Shown here: piece by piece, positions 34,501 through 43,798 of the stretch
Layout: each line of letters opens with the position of its first letter
Position numbering within the stretch: position 1 is the first letter of the stretch
Source of the DNA: Punctularia strigosozonata HHB-11173 SS5
Lineage: Eukaryota > Basidiomycota > Agaricomycetes > Corticiales > Punctulariaceae
Direction: 5' to 3'
Assembly (NCBI RefSeq): GCF_000264995.1
Contig: NW_006767441.1
Span: 204,255 to 268,254 of the forward strand
DNA: 64,000 nt
Translations under genes and position numbers: made by a program
The notes under the pieces: generated by a model
What the model was told of the DNA's origin: nothing
Database searches by the model: none
Seen by the model: the letters and a program-made list of their open reading frames with translations, nothing else

Positions 34501-37500
34501 TGGGGACTCAGAAGGCTCGATGATATCATCCGCTAGCAATTTAGCAACAGTTTCTTCGACGATCTGCTTACCCTTAGGCGAAGCGTGATAGGGAGGTGTT
34601 GAGATGGGGTGTGCATCTCCTGTGTCAATGCGAATCGGGTCGATATTGGCTGCACCGAGTTTTCTATCGCCGTAGGCAAAAGCATGTCGTCTTCTCTCTA
34701 GAATCTCTATTAATTTGCGTCGTTGAGATCCGTCGAGTCTCGGGTTGATATCCATGAGTTGTATCGCTTTTCGAAACTCAGACAAATCTTCTGAGCGGTC
34801 CGCAGAGTTAATTGGAGTGTTATTCGATAATACAGACGTAGGGAGGCGAGTATCAAGCGAGTGAGCTGTCCCTATAGTTTCTCCTTCGCGTAGGGTTATC
34901 GGAAATGGTTCGAGGTTATATACCTCGACAACCTTGGTGTCGGATGTGTTACCGATTAATTTTGCAGCGGAGACAGCGTACTCACCCTCTCGAATAGGTT
35001 TGGGATCCAGGTAGAAGTGCGGCGTCTTGACCGATCCGTCAATACGAATTGGAACTCGAGCGGCGTGATATCCTCGAATGGTAAAGCTTTCAGTTACTTT
35101 AACATCCGGAGGCAAAGACGGCTTACATTCCAGCTTAAATGAAGCCTTGCTTGATGAGTCCCTCCGTAATTTCAGACGCCCTTCGTCTACGTCAATCACA
35201 GCTCCGTAATGCGTTAGGAAATTGTTTCCTATGATGATCTTCGTAGTACTCGCCGGGTTAACATAGAATTTGGCCGGATATTGGATTATGTGGCCTGCTA
35301 GATCAGTGAGCGCGATGTTGAGGGTGACAAAGGAGGTGATGAATGAATTGCCTCCTATTCCATTCACTCTGATAGTCGAGCATGTCTGTAATCGAGTCGA
35401 AGGCGAATNNNNNNNNNNNNNNNNNNNNNNNNNNNNNNNNNNNNNNNNNNNNNNNNNNNNNNNNNNNNNNNNNNNNNNNNNNNNNNNNNNNNNNNNNNNN
35501 NNNNNNNNNNNNNNNNNNNNNNNNNNNNNNNNNNNNNNNNNNNNNNNNNNNNNNNNNNNNNNNNNNNNNNNNNNNNNNNNNNNNNNNNNNNNNNNNNNNN
35601 NNNNNNNNNNNNNNNNNNNNGAAGTGCGGCGTCTTGACCGATCCGTCAATACGAATTGGAACTCGAGCGGCGTGATATCCTCGAATGGTAAAGCTTTCAG
35701 TACTTTAACATCCGGAGGCAAAGACGGCTTACATTCCAGCTTAAATGAAGCCTTGCTTGATGAGTCCCTCCGTAATTTCAGACGCCCTTCGTCTACGTCA
35801 ATCACAGCTCCGTAATGCGTTAGGAAATTGTTTCCTATGATGATCTTCGTAGTACTCGCCGGGTTAACATAGAATTTGGCCGGATATTGGATTATGTGGC
35901 CTGCTAGATCAGTGAGCGCGATGTTGAGGGTGACAAAGGAGGTGATGAATGAATTGCCTCCTATTCCATTCACTCTGATAGTCGAGCATGTCTGTAATCG
36001 AGTCGAAGGCGAATGTATCTTCAGAAATTCTTGGTCAATCATGCTAATTGACGAACCTGAGTCGATGCATCCCTTGAATACCCTGGATGTGTTCTGCCCT
36101 TCGATAGAAATTAGTACGAAGGCCGGTGTCTTGTCTTCGTAGGTAATGTCCATTGGATCCGAAGCGACAGTCATAGTTGCGTCCTGTGAATTCTCCAAAG
36201 CCGTCTGGTCAGCCTGAATTCCATTTTCGGAGTGTTCTGGACGCTCACTGCCCTTTGTGGCTGCGTCTGATGCAATGCGAGCCTTGTTAGGTCTTCGTGA
36301 ACGAGTAAGCTTGTAGTTTGGATTGTTTGAGGACTGCTGGATGCGTGACAATTTTCGAGTGATCGGTTCAGCTTGTAGAACTTCTACACAGTCTGCAAAG
36401 TTAGAGGTAGCATAGTGCTCGCTTTCCTCGGAATCGTACTGGTTGTACACACCAACTGTGATATTATTCGAAGCTGTTTGAGTCGAACTATCCTCCGCAT
36501 TGGTTGTAGTGACGTTCGCTCGGGCGGGATTGTTGCGACCTTGATTATTATTCCTGTAGTTATACTGAGGTCGCTGGTTACCACTGTATCTGTCGTTTCG
36601 TCGGAACGGATTAGAATTTCGATTATCATTGCGAGGACGATAATCTCTATTCTGACCTTGGTCTTGCCGCGTATTTACGCCTCTCGAATTCTGTACAGGC
36701 GTCGTGTTCCTGCTATCTTGTCCCTGGCTTCGATTCTGAGTGTTCTGAGACGATGGCGTGAATGATCTATCATTAGAATTTGAATTCGACGGTGTGTTCG
36801 ACTGGTACCCCCCTCTGTAAAAGGGTCTCGGTCCCCGAGACTGGTTTGGGTTTCTTTCAGCATCGGTGCGTGGCTTGTAGGGACGCAAGTGACCGTATTG
36901 CGCGATGAGTCCGGGTTCTGCATCGATAACTAAACGCTTCCATTCAGTAATTGTCAAGTTCTTATTAAGAACTTGCCCGGTAGCCGTCTTGATGAGGGTT
37001 TGCATCGATTGAGGGATGCCGAGCATCATATCACTAATTAATCGTTGATCGTCAGCTCGTTCTCCTAATACATACCGTTGTAATGACCGTCGATCCGTGT
37101 AGTATTCGGCGAAGCTTTCATTGCGATACCACATTCGCTGGCGTAGCTCTTCCTCCTTGTGAGTTTCGAAGTTTGCTTTCCGGTATTCTGCACGAAGCGC
37201 ATCTTGCCAGTCTTGCCAGGTAACTAAGCGGCTGCGTTCAGCGTAAGATAGTGTAGTGAGCCACTTACTAGCATCTCCTTTAAGCAACAGAGCTATTATT
37301 CGGAGCAGAGCATCATCATCAGCTCGAGCCAGATCCTTAATTGTACTTACTTGCTCGATCCAGCGGTCAATGTCTTCGTCCTTCCCTCCGAATTTGGGGA
37401 AATCATTAGGCTTGAGCTTGACGCGGCCATCGTCCAGACCAGTAATAAACGAAGCAGATGTCGGCATATTAGTTGCTGGAGTAACGAGAGCTTGTCCTCG

Positions 37501-38898
37501 CGGCGTGCTAGTCAAATACGGCGTGAATGGCATGAAGCTTGGTGTCGCGGAGTTCGGCTGTCGTGCCGGCTCGTCGGCACCGCTTCGCCGAGTCGTCGGC
37601 TGTGACAGCGGCGCTGTTTCCGTGTTGCCGATGGTGTCGGCACGGTGTGCCGGCTGATTCCCTAAGTTGGAGAATACTACGTGCGGTGAACTTCTATGGT
37701 GCTCCTCTTCTTCGCGCTGCGTTCTTTGTGTATCCGTCGGTACTGGCGGTTGACTGTGCTGTACTGTGCTGCTCTGGCTTTGTCTCTCAGTTTGGGAGGC
37801 TCGGATCTCGTCGATATCCTCGACTCTCGCGCAATTCTGCTGTAGATCTGCGAGAGCGTCTTTTACCTCCGACATTTCCTGACTGAGATGAGTCAGGCTT
37901 TCTCCGATGAAGCCGTTCATTTCAGCTTGATCGGCCCATCGTAGTGTTGCTTGGTCGGAGTCTTGGTCTCTCATGTCGCTCTGATGGTGTACTAACTGAG
38001 TCAATTGGTCAAGGTGAGTCGAAATTGTTGGAAGGATGCGAGTACAATCGCAGTGACAGTGCGTCTCGTTAACGCCGTAATATGTTCGCCCTATAGGATC
38101 TTCTACTTCTGCTATTGTAGAATCATCGGACGATGGTGTTTCGACGCGATGTATGTGCGGATCGCGTCGGGACTCTGATACATTCGAAATATTGCTTGCT
38201 CGGTGTATTGGTACGTCCTCTTGTGTTCTATGGGTATCCTGATGTTGCTGAATAGTCGTTAGGATCCTGCTAGCGTCCTCGCGCGCTTCGATCGTCGTGA
38301 GGATGTGTCTATCTTGTCGAATTCGCAGTTCCTCGAGTTTTTCTCGTATGTCTCTCATTTCTTTTTCCTGTGCCTCTGGTGCTGAGTGGTATATCGTCGT
38401 AGGTCTTGCCGGCTTCTTCAAAAGCTTTCCTACATCCTCAGTAAGTGAATCGATCTTCTTGCTCATTGTTTCCACCGCTGATTCGATCTTTTGATTCTTT
38501 TCGAAGATATCTACTATAATATTCCTTAGAATCATTGAGAATGCGTGATTCGAATCGCGTGAGTTGTCGGGATGTAAGAGTCGTTCCATCTCACGTCTTG
38601 GTACCCTCAGATACGAGTAATCCGGCGATGGTGGAGCTGTATCAGGCCGTTGAAGGGGCGGCAGACCCGGAGGTCTCAAAGGAGGATCGGTCAGGGGTAT
38701 CGTTTCATTTAGAGGTGTCCCCGAGATATGTGGTTGATGTGATTGCGGCGCATCGTCCTCGCGATCTCGCGGCTCAGGTAAATCAAAGGATGCATTACGG
38801 CCATCCATACGGTTATCGGTATTCGACATGTCGTGGTGAGTACTTGAATAGTTGACTTGATGTCTTCGGATCGAATCTCCCTCGGGACAATTCGCCAA
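31582..38898 (-). CDS. Gag-pol polyprotein of the chromovirus
   Basis: A single long frame holds, in order, a coiled-coil and disordered N-terminal part, a gag capsid-like region (around KLKPNDFPKFGGKDEDIDRW), an aspartic protease (CIDSGSSISMIDQ), reverse transcriptase (FAVVYIDDIIVYS), RNase H (FIVYTDGSKIGLGG), integrase with an HHCC zinc-binding region (ending CEKCQQNK) and core (TIDFTGPF, ISDRDPKFTSRFW), and a chromodomain near the C-terminus (LYYLVQWKDQAVHESRWLP). No CCHC knuckle was seen after gag. The protease region is interrupted by the 212-N assembly gap. Chromodomains in this clade are known to bias integration toward marked chromatin. Here the target was a gene. Confidence 0.93.
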   Translation of the reverse strand: MANCPEGDSIRRHQVNYSSTHHDMSNTDNRMDGRNASFDLPEPRDREDDAPQSHQPHISGTPLNETIPLTDPPLRPPGLPPLQRPDTAPPSPDYSYLRVPRREMERLLHPDNSRDSNHAFSMILRNIIVDIFEKNQKIESAVETMSKKIDSLTEDVGKLLKKPARPTTIYHSAPEAQEKEMRDIREKLEELRIRQDRHILTTIEAREDASRILTTIQQHQDTHRTQEDVPIHRASNISNVSESRRDPHIHRVETPSSDDSTIAEVEDPIGRTYYGVNETHCHCDCTRILPTISTHLDQLTQLVHHQSDMRDQDSDQATLRWADQAEMNGFIGESLTHLSQEMSEVKDALADLQQNCARVEDIDEIRASQTERQSQSSTVQHSQPPVPTDTQRTQREEEEHHRSSPHVVFSNLGNQPAHRADTIGNTETAPLSQPTTRRSGADEPARQPNSATPSFMPFTPYLTSTPRGQALVTPATNMPTSASFITGLDDGRVKLKPNDFPKFGGKDEDIDRWIEQVSTIKDLARADDDALLRIIALLLKGDASKWLTTLSYAERSRLVTWQDWQDALRAEYRKANFETHKEEELRQRMWYRNESFAEYYTDRRSLQRYVLGERADDQRLISDMMLGIPQSMQTLIKTATGQVLNKNLTITEWKRLVIDAEPGLIAQYGHLRPYKPRTDAERNPNQSRGPRPFYRGGYQSNTPSNSNSNDRSFTPSSQNTQNRSQGQDSRNTTPVQNSRGVNTRQDQGQNRDYRPRNDNRNSNPFRRNDRYSGNQRPQYNYRNNNQGRNNPARANVTTTNAEDSSTQTASNNITVGVYNQYDSEESEHYATSNFADCVEVLQAEPITRKLSRIQQSSNNPNYKLTRSRRPNKARIASDAATKGSERPEHSENGIQADQTALENSQDATMTVASDPMDITYEDKTPAFVLISIEGQNTSRVFKGCIDSGSSISMIDQEFLKIHSPSTRLQTCSTIRVNGIGGNSFITSFVTLNIALTDLAGHIIQYPAKFYVNPASTTKIIIGNNFLTHYGAVIDVDEGRLKLRRDSSSKASFKLECKPSLPPDVKVLKALPFEDITPLEFQFVLTDRSRRRTXXXXXXXXXXXXXXXXXXXXXXXXXXXXXXXXXXXXXXXXXXXXXXXXXXXXXXXXXXXXXXXXXXXXXXXXSPSTRLQTCSTIRVNGIGGNSFITSFVTLNIALTDLAGHIIQYPAKFYVNPASTTKIIIGNNFLTHYGAVIDVDEGRLKLRRDSSSKASFKLECKPSLPPDVKVTESFTIRGYHAARVPIRIDGSVKTPHFYLDPKPIREGEYAVSAAKLIGNTSDTKVVEVYNLEPFPITLREGETIGTAHSLDTRLPTSVLSNNTPINSADRSEDLSEFRKAIQLMDINPRLDGSQRRKLIEILERRRHAFAYGDRKLGAANIDPIRIDTGDAHPISTPPYHASPKGKQIVEETVAKLLADDIIEPSESPWASNVVLISQKDKIRFCIDYRALNAVTKADQYPLPRIDDYLSQFEGKRYFTTFDANSGFHQLPVDEMDREKLAFRTHNGLYHYKRMPFGIRNGPSIFQRAMDKALGPTKWNFAVVYIDDIIVYSADFDHHLAHLDQILDRIIKSRFTLSIPKSHVCYQEIHALGHNVSRLGIGMKRENVKAILEFKQPASVKDVQIFLGMTGYYRRFVKDYAKIARPLTALLAKDKVFVWSAHCQDAFERLRDALASDPILVHPNYDKPFIVYTDGSKIGLGGVLAQIGDDGKEHMISAVSRQLNAQEEGYTATELECLAVLWALRKFHPYIDGMPDVSVITDHIALQWIWNYKGTNARLKRWSLELQPYKYTVTIKHRPGKTHANVDALSRAPLVNTAPPEDDADCFNTLVASIPPQFFSTIRNGYLQDEYFAPIYEQMQSDPKTGHLQQFLLEDNLLFKRSADGQSRQLCIPRYKQLRDRILHDHHDAVTSGHQGIEKTLNAIARTYYWPRMGQNIRDYVRSCEKCQQNKSSNQRPLGYLRPNPVPPGRWHTVTIDFTGPFVPVDRDGGVDSIMVVVDKATRRCHFVPVRQSDTAEDIASAYFKNVGKLHGVPRVIISDRDPKFTSRFWTALVKTFGIKQAMSTANHPQTDGQTERMIRYLKDMLRHFISYNQKNWIELLPALEFAYNNAVNATTGRSPFELDYGYHPFVPHALGTGDSSGNEDFDEFLERLQAAMIEAEDSIIRAQGIQARYHNAHRRGHEFKEQELVWLSASHIHPTWEKNRRTRKLLPKYYGPFRIMKKVNENAYRLDLPEHMRVHPVINIEYLKPYIETPEEFSKRKRKPDPPMTVEGQAGHEELDCINDHEVRNNKLYYLVQWKDQAVHESRWLPRDELLIGAREMLEEYEHAHGIITQMSTKEPHARNVGKRTSPTNEATPKHRTRVERKGSTRQMKGPRGDRKRMGAKRAAKVPARSKAANRA
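35014..36014. other. Assembly gap (35409-35620) flanked by a duplicated 395-bp segment
   Basis: The 395 bp before the gap (35014-35408) reappear almost unchanged directly after it (35621-36014). A duplicated contig end across a short gap is the usual mark of unmerged overlapping contigs, so the repetition is probably not real DNA. Confidence 0.85.
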
Positions 38899-38953
38899 GT
38901 TATTGCGCAGGTAATTTCAGATCCCGATCGACTGAACCAAGGTGGTCACCAAG

Positions 38954-39313
38954 TGTAACGGTAGCAGTAGATAGATAGATATCTAATCTAATGGATTACC
39001 GATAAGATAATCTTAAGGTTCTTGATCAGTCGGCGAGGCCTTCAGTTCGAGTGAGACGGTAGTTGATTCAGTGAGTATTCAATCTATCTATAGATGCTTC
39101 ATACAACGAAGCATACAATAGAATCAATCAATTACTATCTAAGATATACACGGGAGCTCCGAGAGCTCGAGAGGCGCGCTAAGCGCTTATCTTATACTTG
39201 CGAGTATGAGTCAGATGAGTCAGCGTACGCAGATGCGACGCTATCCTACGATAAGCTACGCTATTCGGGTGCGTTCTACACGATTCTACTTACTTCTACT
39301 CAGGCCTGTTACA
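38954..39313 (-). repeat. 5' LTR of the chromovirus (360 bp)
   Basis: The same 360 bp as at 29643-30002, followed by the second CGAAG target copy. The gag-pol frame starts 55 bp inside it. Confidence 0.95.
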
Positions 39314-39318
39314 CGAAG

Positions 39319-39884
39319 CGTGGAGGCATGTTGGCGTGCCATGTATCCGCCTGCCGACAGACCGGCGACGGAGATTGCGTCCATGTCAATGGAGACACCC
39401 GGAGAGAGATGTGAAGACGCGGAGAGGGATCGATGGAAGGTCGACAACTTCCGCACGTCTGCAAGCTGGTCGTGCGAGGTGAAGGGGATCAGGGGGCGAT
39501 AGTCCGCGGAGAGGATCAAGATCGCATCTGAAGCGAACAAGATTTTATTATCGAAATGACGCACAGCGGAAGGTTTGAAACGCAGGACAGGAAGTGTCTT
39601 TCAGTCACCGGGAGGAGGACATCGTCACGCTGTCCGCAAAACAAACCGCCGCCGTGGAAGTAGATGACGGCAGGCGTTTTGCCAGCGCCAGGAGATGCAC
39701 CGCTGTAGATATCGAGCTTGATCGCTAGCCCGCCCACCCGTGAGTACGTGGCAGTCGTCGGCTTTGCCCCCGTGGTGAAGGAGAATGTAGCACGGTTGAA
39801 TGCGGGCTCGGAGATGGGATGAAATGGGATGTTAATCGTAGTAGCGCAGTTTTCAAATCCGAAAGCTCTGAGAGAGCCTTGCAC
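39319..39884 (-). pseudogene. Alpha/beta hydrolase, 5' part (gene split by an LTR element)
   Basis: Minus-strand exons encode TYSRVGGLAIKLDIYSG, AVIYFHGGGLFCGQRDDV with the HGGG oxyanion-hole motif, then after an intron LFASDAILILSADYRPLIP and AISVAGLSAGGYMAR with the GxSxG nucleophile elbow. The element boundary at 39313/39314 follows directly. The start codon was not found with certainty. The 5'-most exon begins after a TCTCTCAG acceptor near 39875, so more coding may lie up to about 40110. The gene order of motifs is that of fungal esterases/lipases of the HSL-like type. Confidence 0.75.
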
Positions 39885-40497
39885 GTTACGGCCAGGAATG
39901 CGCTAGGTAATGCTCGCCTCTTGGCGTCGTCCTGATTGTACTGCCGAATCATAGGTCGTGAGCTGCTCACCAATAACTCTCTAGTAAGCGTCTGTAAGCG
40001 CACCTCAACATAGAACTCGGACGTTGAGCGCACCGTGGTAGCCTCTGTGAATCCTTTCGTTATGTTTGGATTTAACCCGAAGGTTCTCAAAGCGCTCCAC
40101 ACAATGTGATCCTGCTGCGCGGTAGCTTCGCGGATAGAACTTCGCTATCCATGTAGGGAGCAAGGCGGAGTGCGTAGATAGTGTTCAATCCGCTCCGAGC
40201 GTACAAAGCTAATGACCGCCAAGATAGAGGGATCGTTCATGTTCCCAAGTATGTAAGACTACCGTACATGTAGGAATTGCGAGCTGGCTGCTGGGCCAAT
40301 GATTGGGTGCCCATGCAGGCGTCGTCTGTGGCTGTGCAGCATCCGTTTGCCCGTTCGAAGAATCTAAATCTAAATCACTGTCAGCGACCAGACCACCACG
40401 CAGTTCCTTTGAAGCGTCGATTGCGGATATCAAGCCCACTGCTCTGCCCTAGGTTGTGCGCAACCTCAATAATCGGTAGATACTCGTCGGGATTATC
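39885..40497. other. Region without a clear gene
   Basis: A minus-strand frame (about 39915-40100, SALRTFGLNPNITKGF) has coding-like composition and may be an upstream exon of the broken hydrolase or of a relative, but it has no ATG. The rest holds no gene I can support. It includes the ELP3 promoter side. Confidence 0.3.
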
Positions 40498-42661
40498 ATG
40501 GTGCAAAGAACGACAGTCGATGGTCAGCACACACACGTTCAGTCTGCCCGCATCGGACTGATGCACTCGCTAGGCCCGTCTCAGGCAGAACAATTGCTCC
40601 GGGTGACCTCCGGTATCGCGGCGGAGCTGATCAAGGCGCACGACGCCAACCAAACCGTGTCGCTCAACGAAATCCGCGCGCGACTCAGCAAGAAGTTTGG
40701 CTTCGGAGGTGTTCCTCGGCTAGTTGACATCATCAGTGCCATCCCAGATGAATACAAAAAGGACCTCTTGCCTAAGCTTCGGGCGCGCCCCATCAGGACA
40801 GCCAGTGGGGTGAGTGCATTCGATGTAAATCTGTCGCCGCTCATGTTTGTTCACGAGCGCGCCAGATCGCCGTCGTCGCAGTGATGTGCAAACCTCACCG
40901 ATGTCCGCACATTGCAATGACTGGGAACATATGCGTGTATGTGACTGATTCCGGTGGAATATTCCTTGTGACTTACATTGACTCCAGTTATTGCCCAGGA
41001 GGCCCGGACTCGGACTTCGATTATAGCACACAGAGCTACACGGGGTACGAACCCACGAGTATGCGAGCCATTCGAGCCAGATACGACCCCTACGAACAAA
41101 CGCGAGGGCGAGTGGAGCAACTCAAGGCCCTCGGACACAGCGTGGACAAGGTATGTATGGAACGACGGTGGGTTCTGTCAACCCTAACTTTGACTGCCGC
41201 CAGGTTGAATTTATCATCATGGGTGGGACGTTCATGAGCATGCCGCAAGACTACCGGGAGAAATTTGTCGCGCAGCTTCATAACGCGCTCTCCGGGTTCA
41301 CGGGCACAGATGTGGATGAGGCAGTAAAGTCAGCTTCAATTACCGTCAAGGTCTCTGTGCAAAATCCTGACACCCGTCTGAAGGTTCTCAGAGAGAAGCA
41401 AGTCAAAAGCCATCGGGATTACCATCGAAACAAGGCCAGACTATTGCCTAAAACCGCATCTGAGGTCGCTATCCTGCCGAATATGCACCTGATCGAGCCA
41501 TTGACCATTTCTTGTCCTCTCCACAGTCAGATGTTGCGATATGGTTGCACCCGACTCGAGATCGGCGTGCAATCCGTTTACGAGGACGTCGCCCGGGACA
41601 CTAATCGTGGCCATACAGTTCGTGCCGTCACAGAATCCTTTCATTTGGCCAAAGACGCCGGCTTCAAGGTCGTGGCACACATGATGCCCGACTTGCCTAA
41701 TGTAGGCGTCGAGCGCGACCTCGAACAATTCAAAGAGTTTTTCGAGAACCCAGCGTTTCGTAGCGACGGCCTGAAGATATACCCGACGCTGGTGATCCGC
41801 GGGACGGGTTTGTACGAGCTATGGCGAACTGGGAGGTACAAGAACTATACTCCGAATGTGTTGGTGGATGTTGTCGCAAGGATCATGGCGTTGGTTCCGC
41901 CGTGGACGCGGGTATATCGAGTGCAGCGGTCTGTATTGCATTGTTGCTTACGCAGGAAAATTGCTGACCGAACGCAGGGATATTCCGTTACCGTTGGTCA
42001 CGAGTGGTTGCGAGAATTCAGGGAATCTACGAGAGCTCGCATTGAATCGCATGAAGGATTTCGGCGCCGAATGTCGAGACGTGCGGTTCCGTGAAGTCGG
42101 GGTAGGTTATTCTGAGCGTTGACACCTTGAACGTGCCTATCAATTATACCGACTTTTCTTCTATAGATCCACGAGATACACCACAAAGTTCGTCCAGAGT
42201 CGGTGGAACTTCTACGTCGCGATTACACGGCGAATGGCGGCTGGGAGACGTTCCTGTCTTATGAAGATCCAGAACGCGATATCCTCGTCGGTCTACTACG
42301 GCTGCGGAAGTGTTCTGACGAGGGCACGTTCAGGCCCGAGCTGGTAAGAAAAGAAGGTGACGAGGGTGGATGCAGCATCGTGCGGGAGTTGCATGTGTAT
42401 GGTACCGCTGTGCCTGTACATGGGCGGGATCCCACCAAGTTCCAGCATCAAGTGAGTGAAAATTCACCTAGGGCGATGTGATGGGCCTGAATCCTGGCGT
42501 AGGGATTTGGCACGCTCCTCATGGAGGAGGCGGAGCGAATAGCCAGGGACGAGCACGGAAGCATCAAACTCGCGGTCATCTCGGGCGTCGGCACGCGCGA
42601 TTACTACCGGAAGCTAGGTTACGAGTTGGATGGGCCGTACATGAGCAAGTCACTGCTGTAG
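40498..42661 (+). CDS. ELP3: Elongator catalytic subunit Elp3
   Basis: Elp3 is the radical-SAM/acetyl-CoA subunit of Elongator, which makes the cm5 group on wobble uridines of tRNAs. The ATG at 40498 ([10 protein letters not shown]) opens a multi-exon gene with small introns. The radical-SAM cluster region reads [20 protein letters not shown] (the last three residues join across an intron at about 40937-40986). This is followed by [70 protein letters not shown] and [11 protein letters not shown]. The GNAT acetyltransferase domain is at the C-terminus ([48 protein letters not shown]), ending with TAG at 42661. All introns I checked join in frame, so the gene looks intact. It ends 18 bp before the MDM12 stop codon on the other strand. 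Confidence 0.95.
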
Positions 42662-42679
42662 ATCGCGCTCACACTGCCA

Positions 42680-43798
42680 TCATTCGCCCATCACCAACGT
42701 ATGGAAGTTGGGGAAGACCAACTCCTCTTCGATGGTCTTTCGAATCACGTCCTGGATGAACCGCTCAACACGCGACACATTTCTGAGAACGTGCATGTCG
42801 GCCTGGCCAATCTCGCTCTCGATGTATATCGATGGCAGCAAGCGTTGGCCAATAGGAAGCGGCTTTGTGGACGGAAGCTCGTCTAAATCGGGAGGGGTAT
42901 CGTCGGGCGAACGCTTAGGCCGTTCGCCGGCAGGACCATAGGGATCCATGTCATCCAGTATGCATAGATGAATCCGCTTTCGTGAGCCTTCGTAGGCGAC
43001 TGCGAGTTCCCCCGTGAATAGCAGCCCGGTGACCGACAACTTGATCGGTAACGACATGAACATGGGAGAAGGGTAATTGATCAGGAGGGATGTGGTGAGA
43101 GAGAGCCGGAGGTTTGAGTTCCATGTGATGTGTAAATGGACTTGCAAGTCCGGTTGCGTACTTGGCCGAGGTGTAGGAGCAGACGGCTCGGGTTCGCGGG
43201 CCGAGGCCGCTGAATTCGATGAAGGAGAGGAGGATGTCTGAGGGGACGCTGTAAACTGTGCCTGGGGACTGAACGCGCTCGCAAATGGCGAGGCGGGAAA
43301 CGACGGGCGGTAGATGGAAGGCCCAGGTCGGCCAAGGTAGGTATCAACGAAGCTGGCACTCAGGGGGCTGCTCCAGGGCTGCCGGGGGGAACGGAGCGCC
43401 GGCGTGGAGGAGAACATGTCCTGGACGGGTCCCCTCCCATACCGCACATGGGGCGGCAGATGATGGTACGCAGGACCGTCGTCCTCCGCGGCAGCTTTGG
43501 CCGCGGCCTTGCGGGAGACCCATTCGAAGCCTTCCTCGTCTGAACCGCCTTCGGTGACCTTGACGGGATCCGGTTCTGCGTCCTCGTCCTCGTCGTCTTC
43601 GAGAAAGTCGCGATATATGTCACGCAGCTCTACTAGTTCCACGTCCGGGGGAACGGATCCGAAGTCTAACGAGGTTACCTGCACTGGACCGATGAAGGAG
43701 GGACGACTGATGGTAGACAGCTGTTTATTCAACATGTCGACCAATGACGAAGATAGCGATGATTCCAGGAGCGCGTCCCATTGTAGATCGATGGACAT
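42680..43798 (-). CDS. MDM12: ERMES complex subunit Mdm12
   Basis: Mdm12 is a lipid-binding (SMP domain) subunit of the ER-mitochondria encounter structure and acts at contacts between the two organelles. The start is the ATG at 43798 giving MSIDLQWDALLES, the typical family N-terminus. An upstream in-frame TTG is not used. Without introns, the frame runs about 372 codons. The SMP domain is split by a disordered Pro/Ser-rich insert (about residues 105-215), as in other fungi. Its C-terminal half contains DLQVHLHITWNSNLRLSLT, YPSPMFMSLPIKLSVTG, LPSIYIESEIGQADMHVLRN and VERFIQDVIRKTIEEELVFP. It is convergent with ELP3. Confidence 0.93.
   Translation of the reverse strand: MSIDLQWDALLESSLSSSLVDMLNKQLSTISRPSFIGPVQVTSLDFGSVPPDVELVELRDIYRDFLEDDEDEDAEPDPVKVTEGGSDEEGFEWVSRKAAAKAAAEDDGPAYHHLPPHVRYGRGPVQDMFSSTPALRSPRQPWSSPLSASFVDTYLGRPGPSIYRPSFPASPFASAFSPQAQFTASPQTSSSPSSNSAASAREPEPSAPTPRPSTQPDLQVHLHITWNSNLRLSLTTSLLINYPSPMFMSLPIKLSVTGLLFTGELAVAYEGSRKRIHLCILDDMDPYGPAGERPKRSPDDTPPDLDELPSTKPLPIGQRLLPSIYIESEIGQADMHVLRNVSRVERFIQDVIRKTIEEELVFPNFHTLVMGE

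Larger units (their letters stand above)
29643..39313 (-). mobile_element. Ty3/gypsy chromovirus LTR retrotransposon, looks whole
   Basis: An LTR element of about 9.67 kb on the minus strand, flanked by the 5-bp target duplication CGAAG (29638-29642 and 39314-39318). It has two 360-bp LTRs starting TGTAAC and ending GTTACA, a long gag-pol frame and an extra downstream frame. A primer-binding-site-like TTGGTGACC lies just inside the 5' LTR and a purine-rich GGAGGGTAG just inside the 3' LTR. The LTRs look identical over their full length, so the insertion is very young. Apart from one assembly gap with a duplicated flank, no breaks are seen. It sits inside a host alpha/beta hydrolase gene. Confidence 0.95.
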
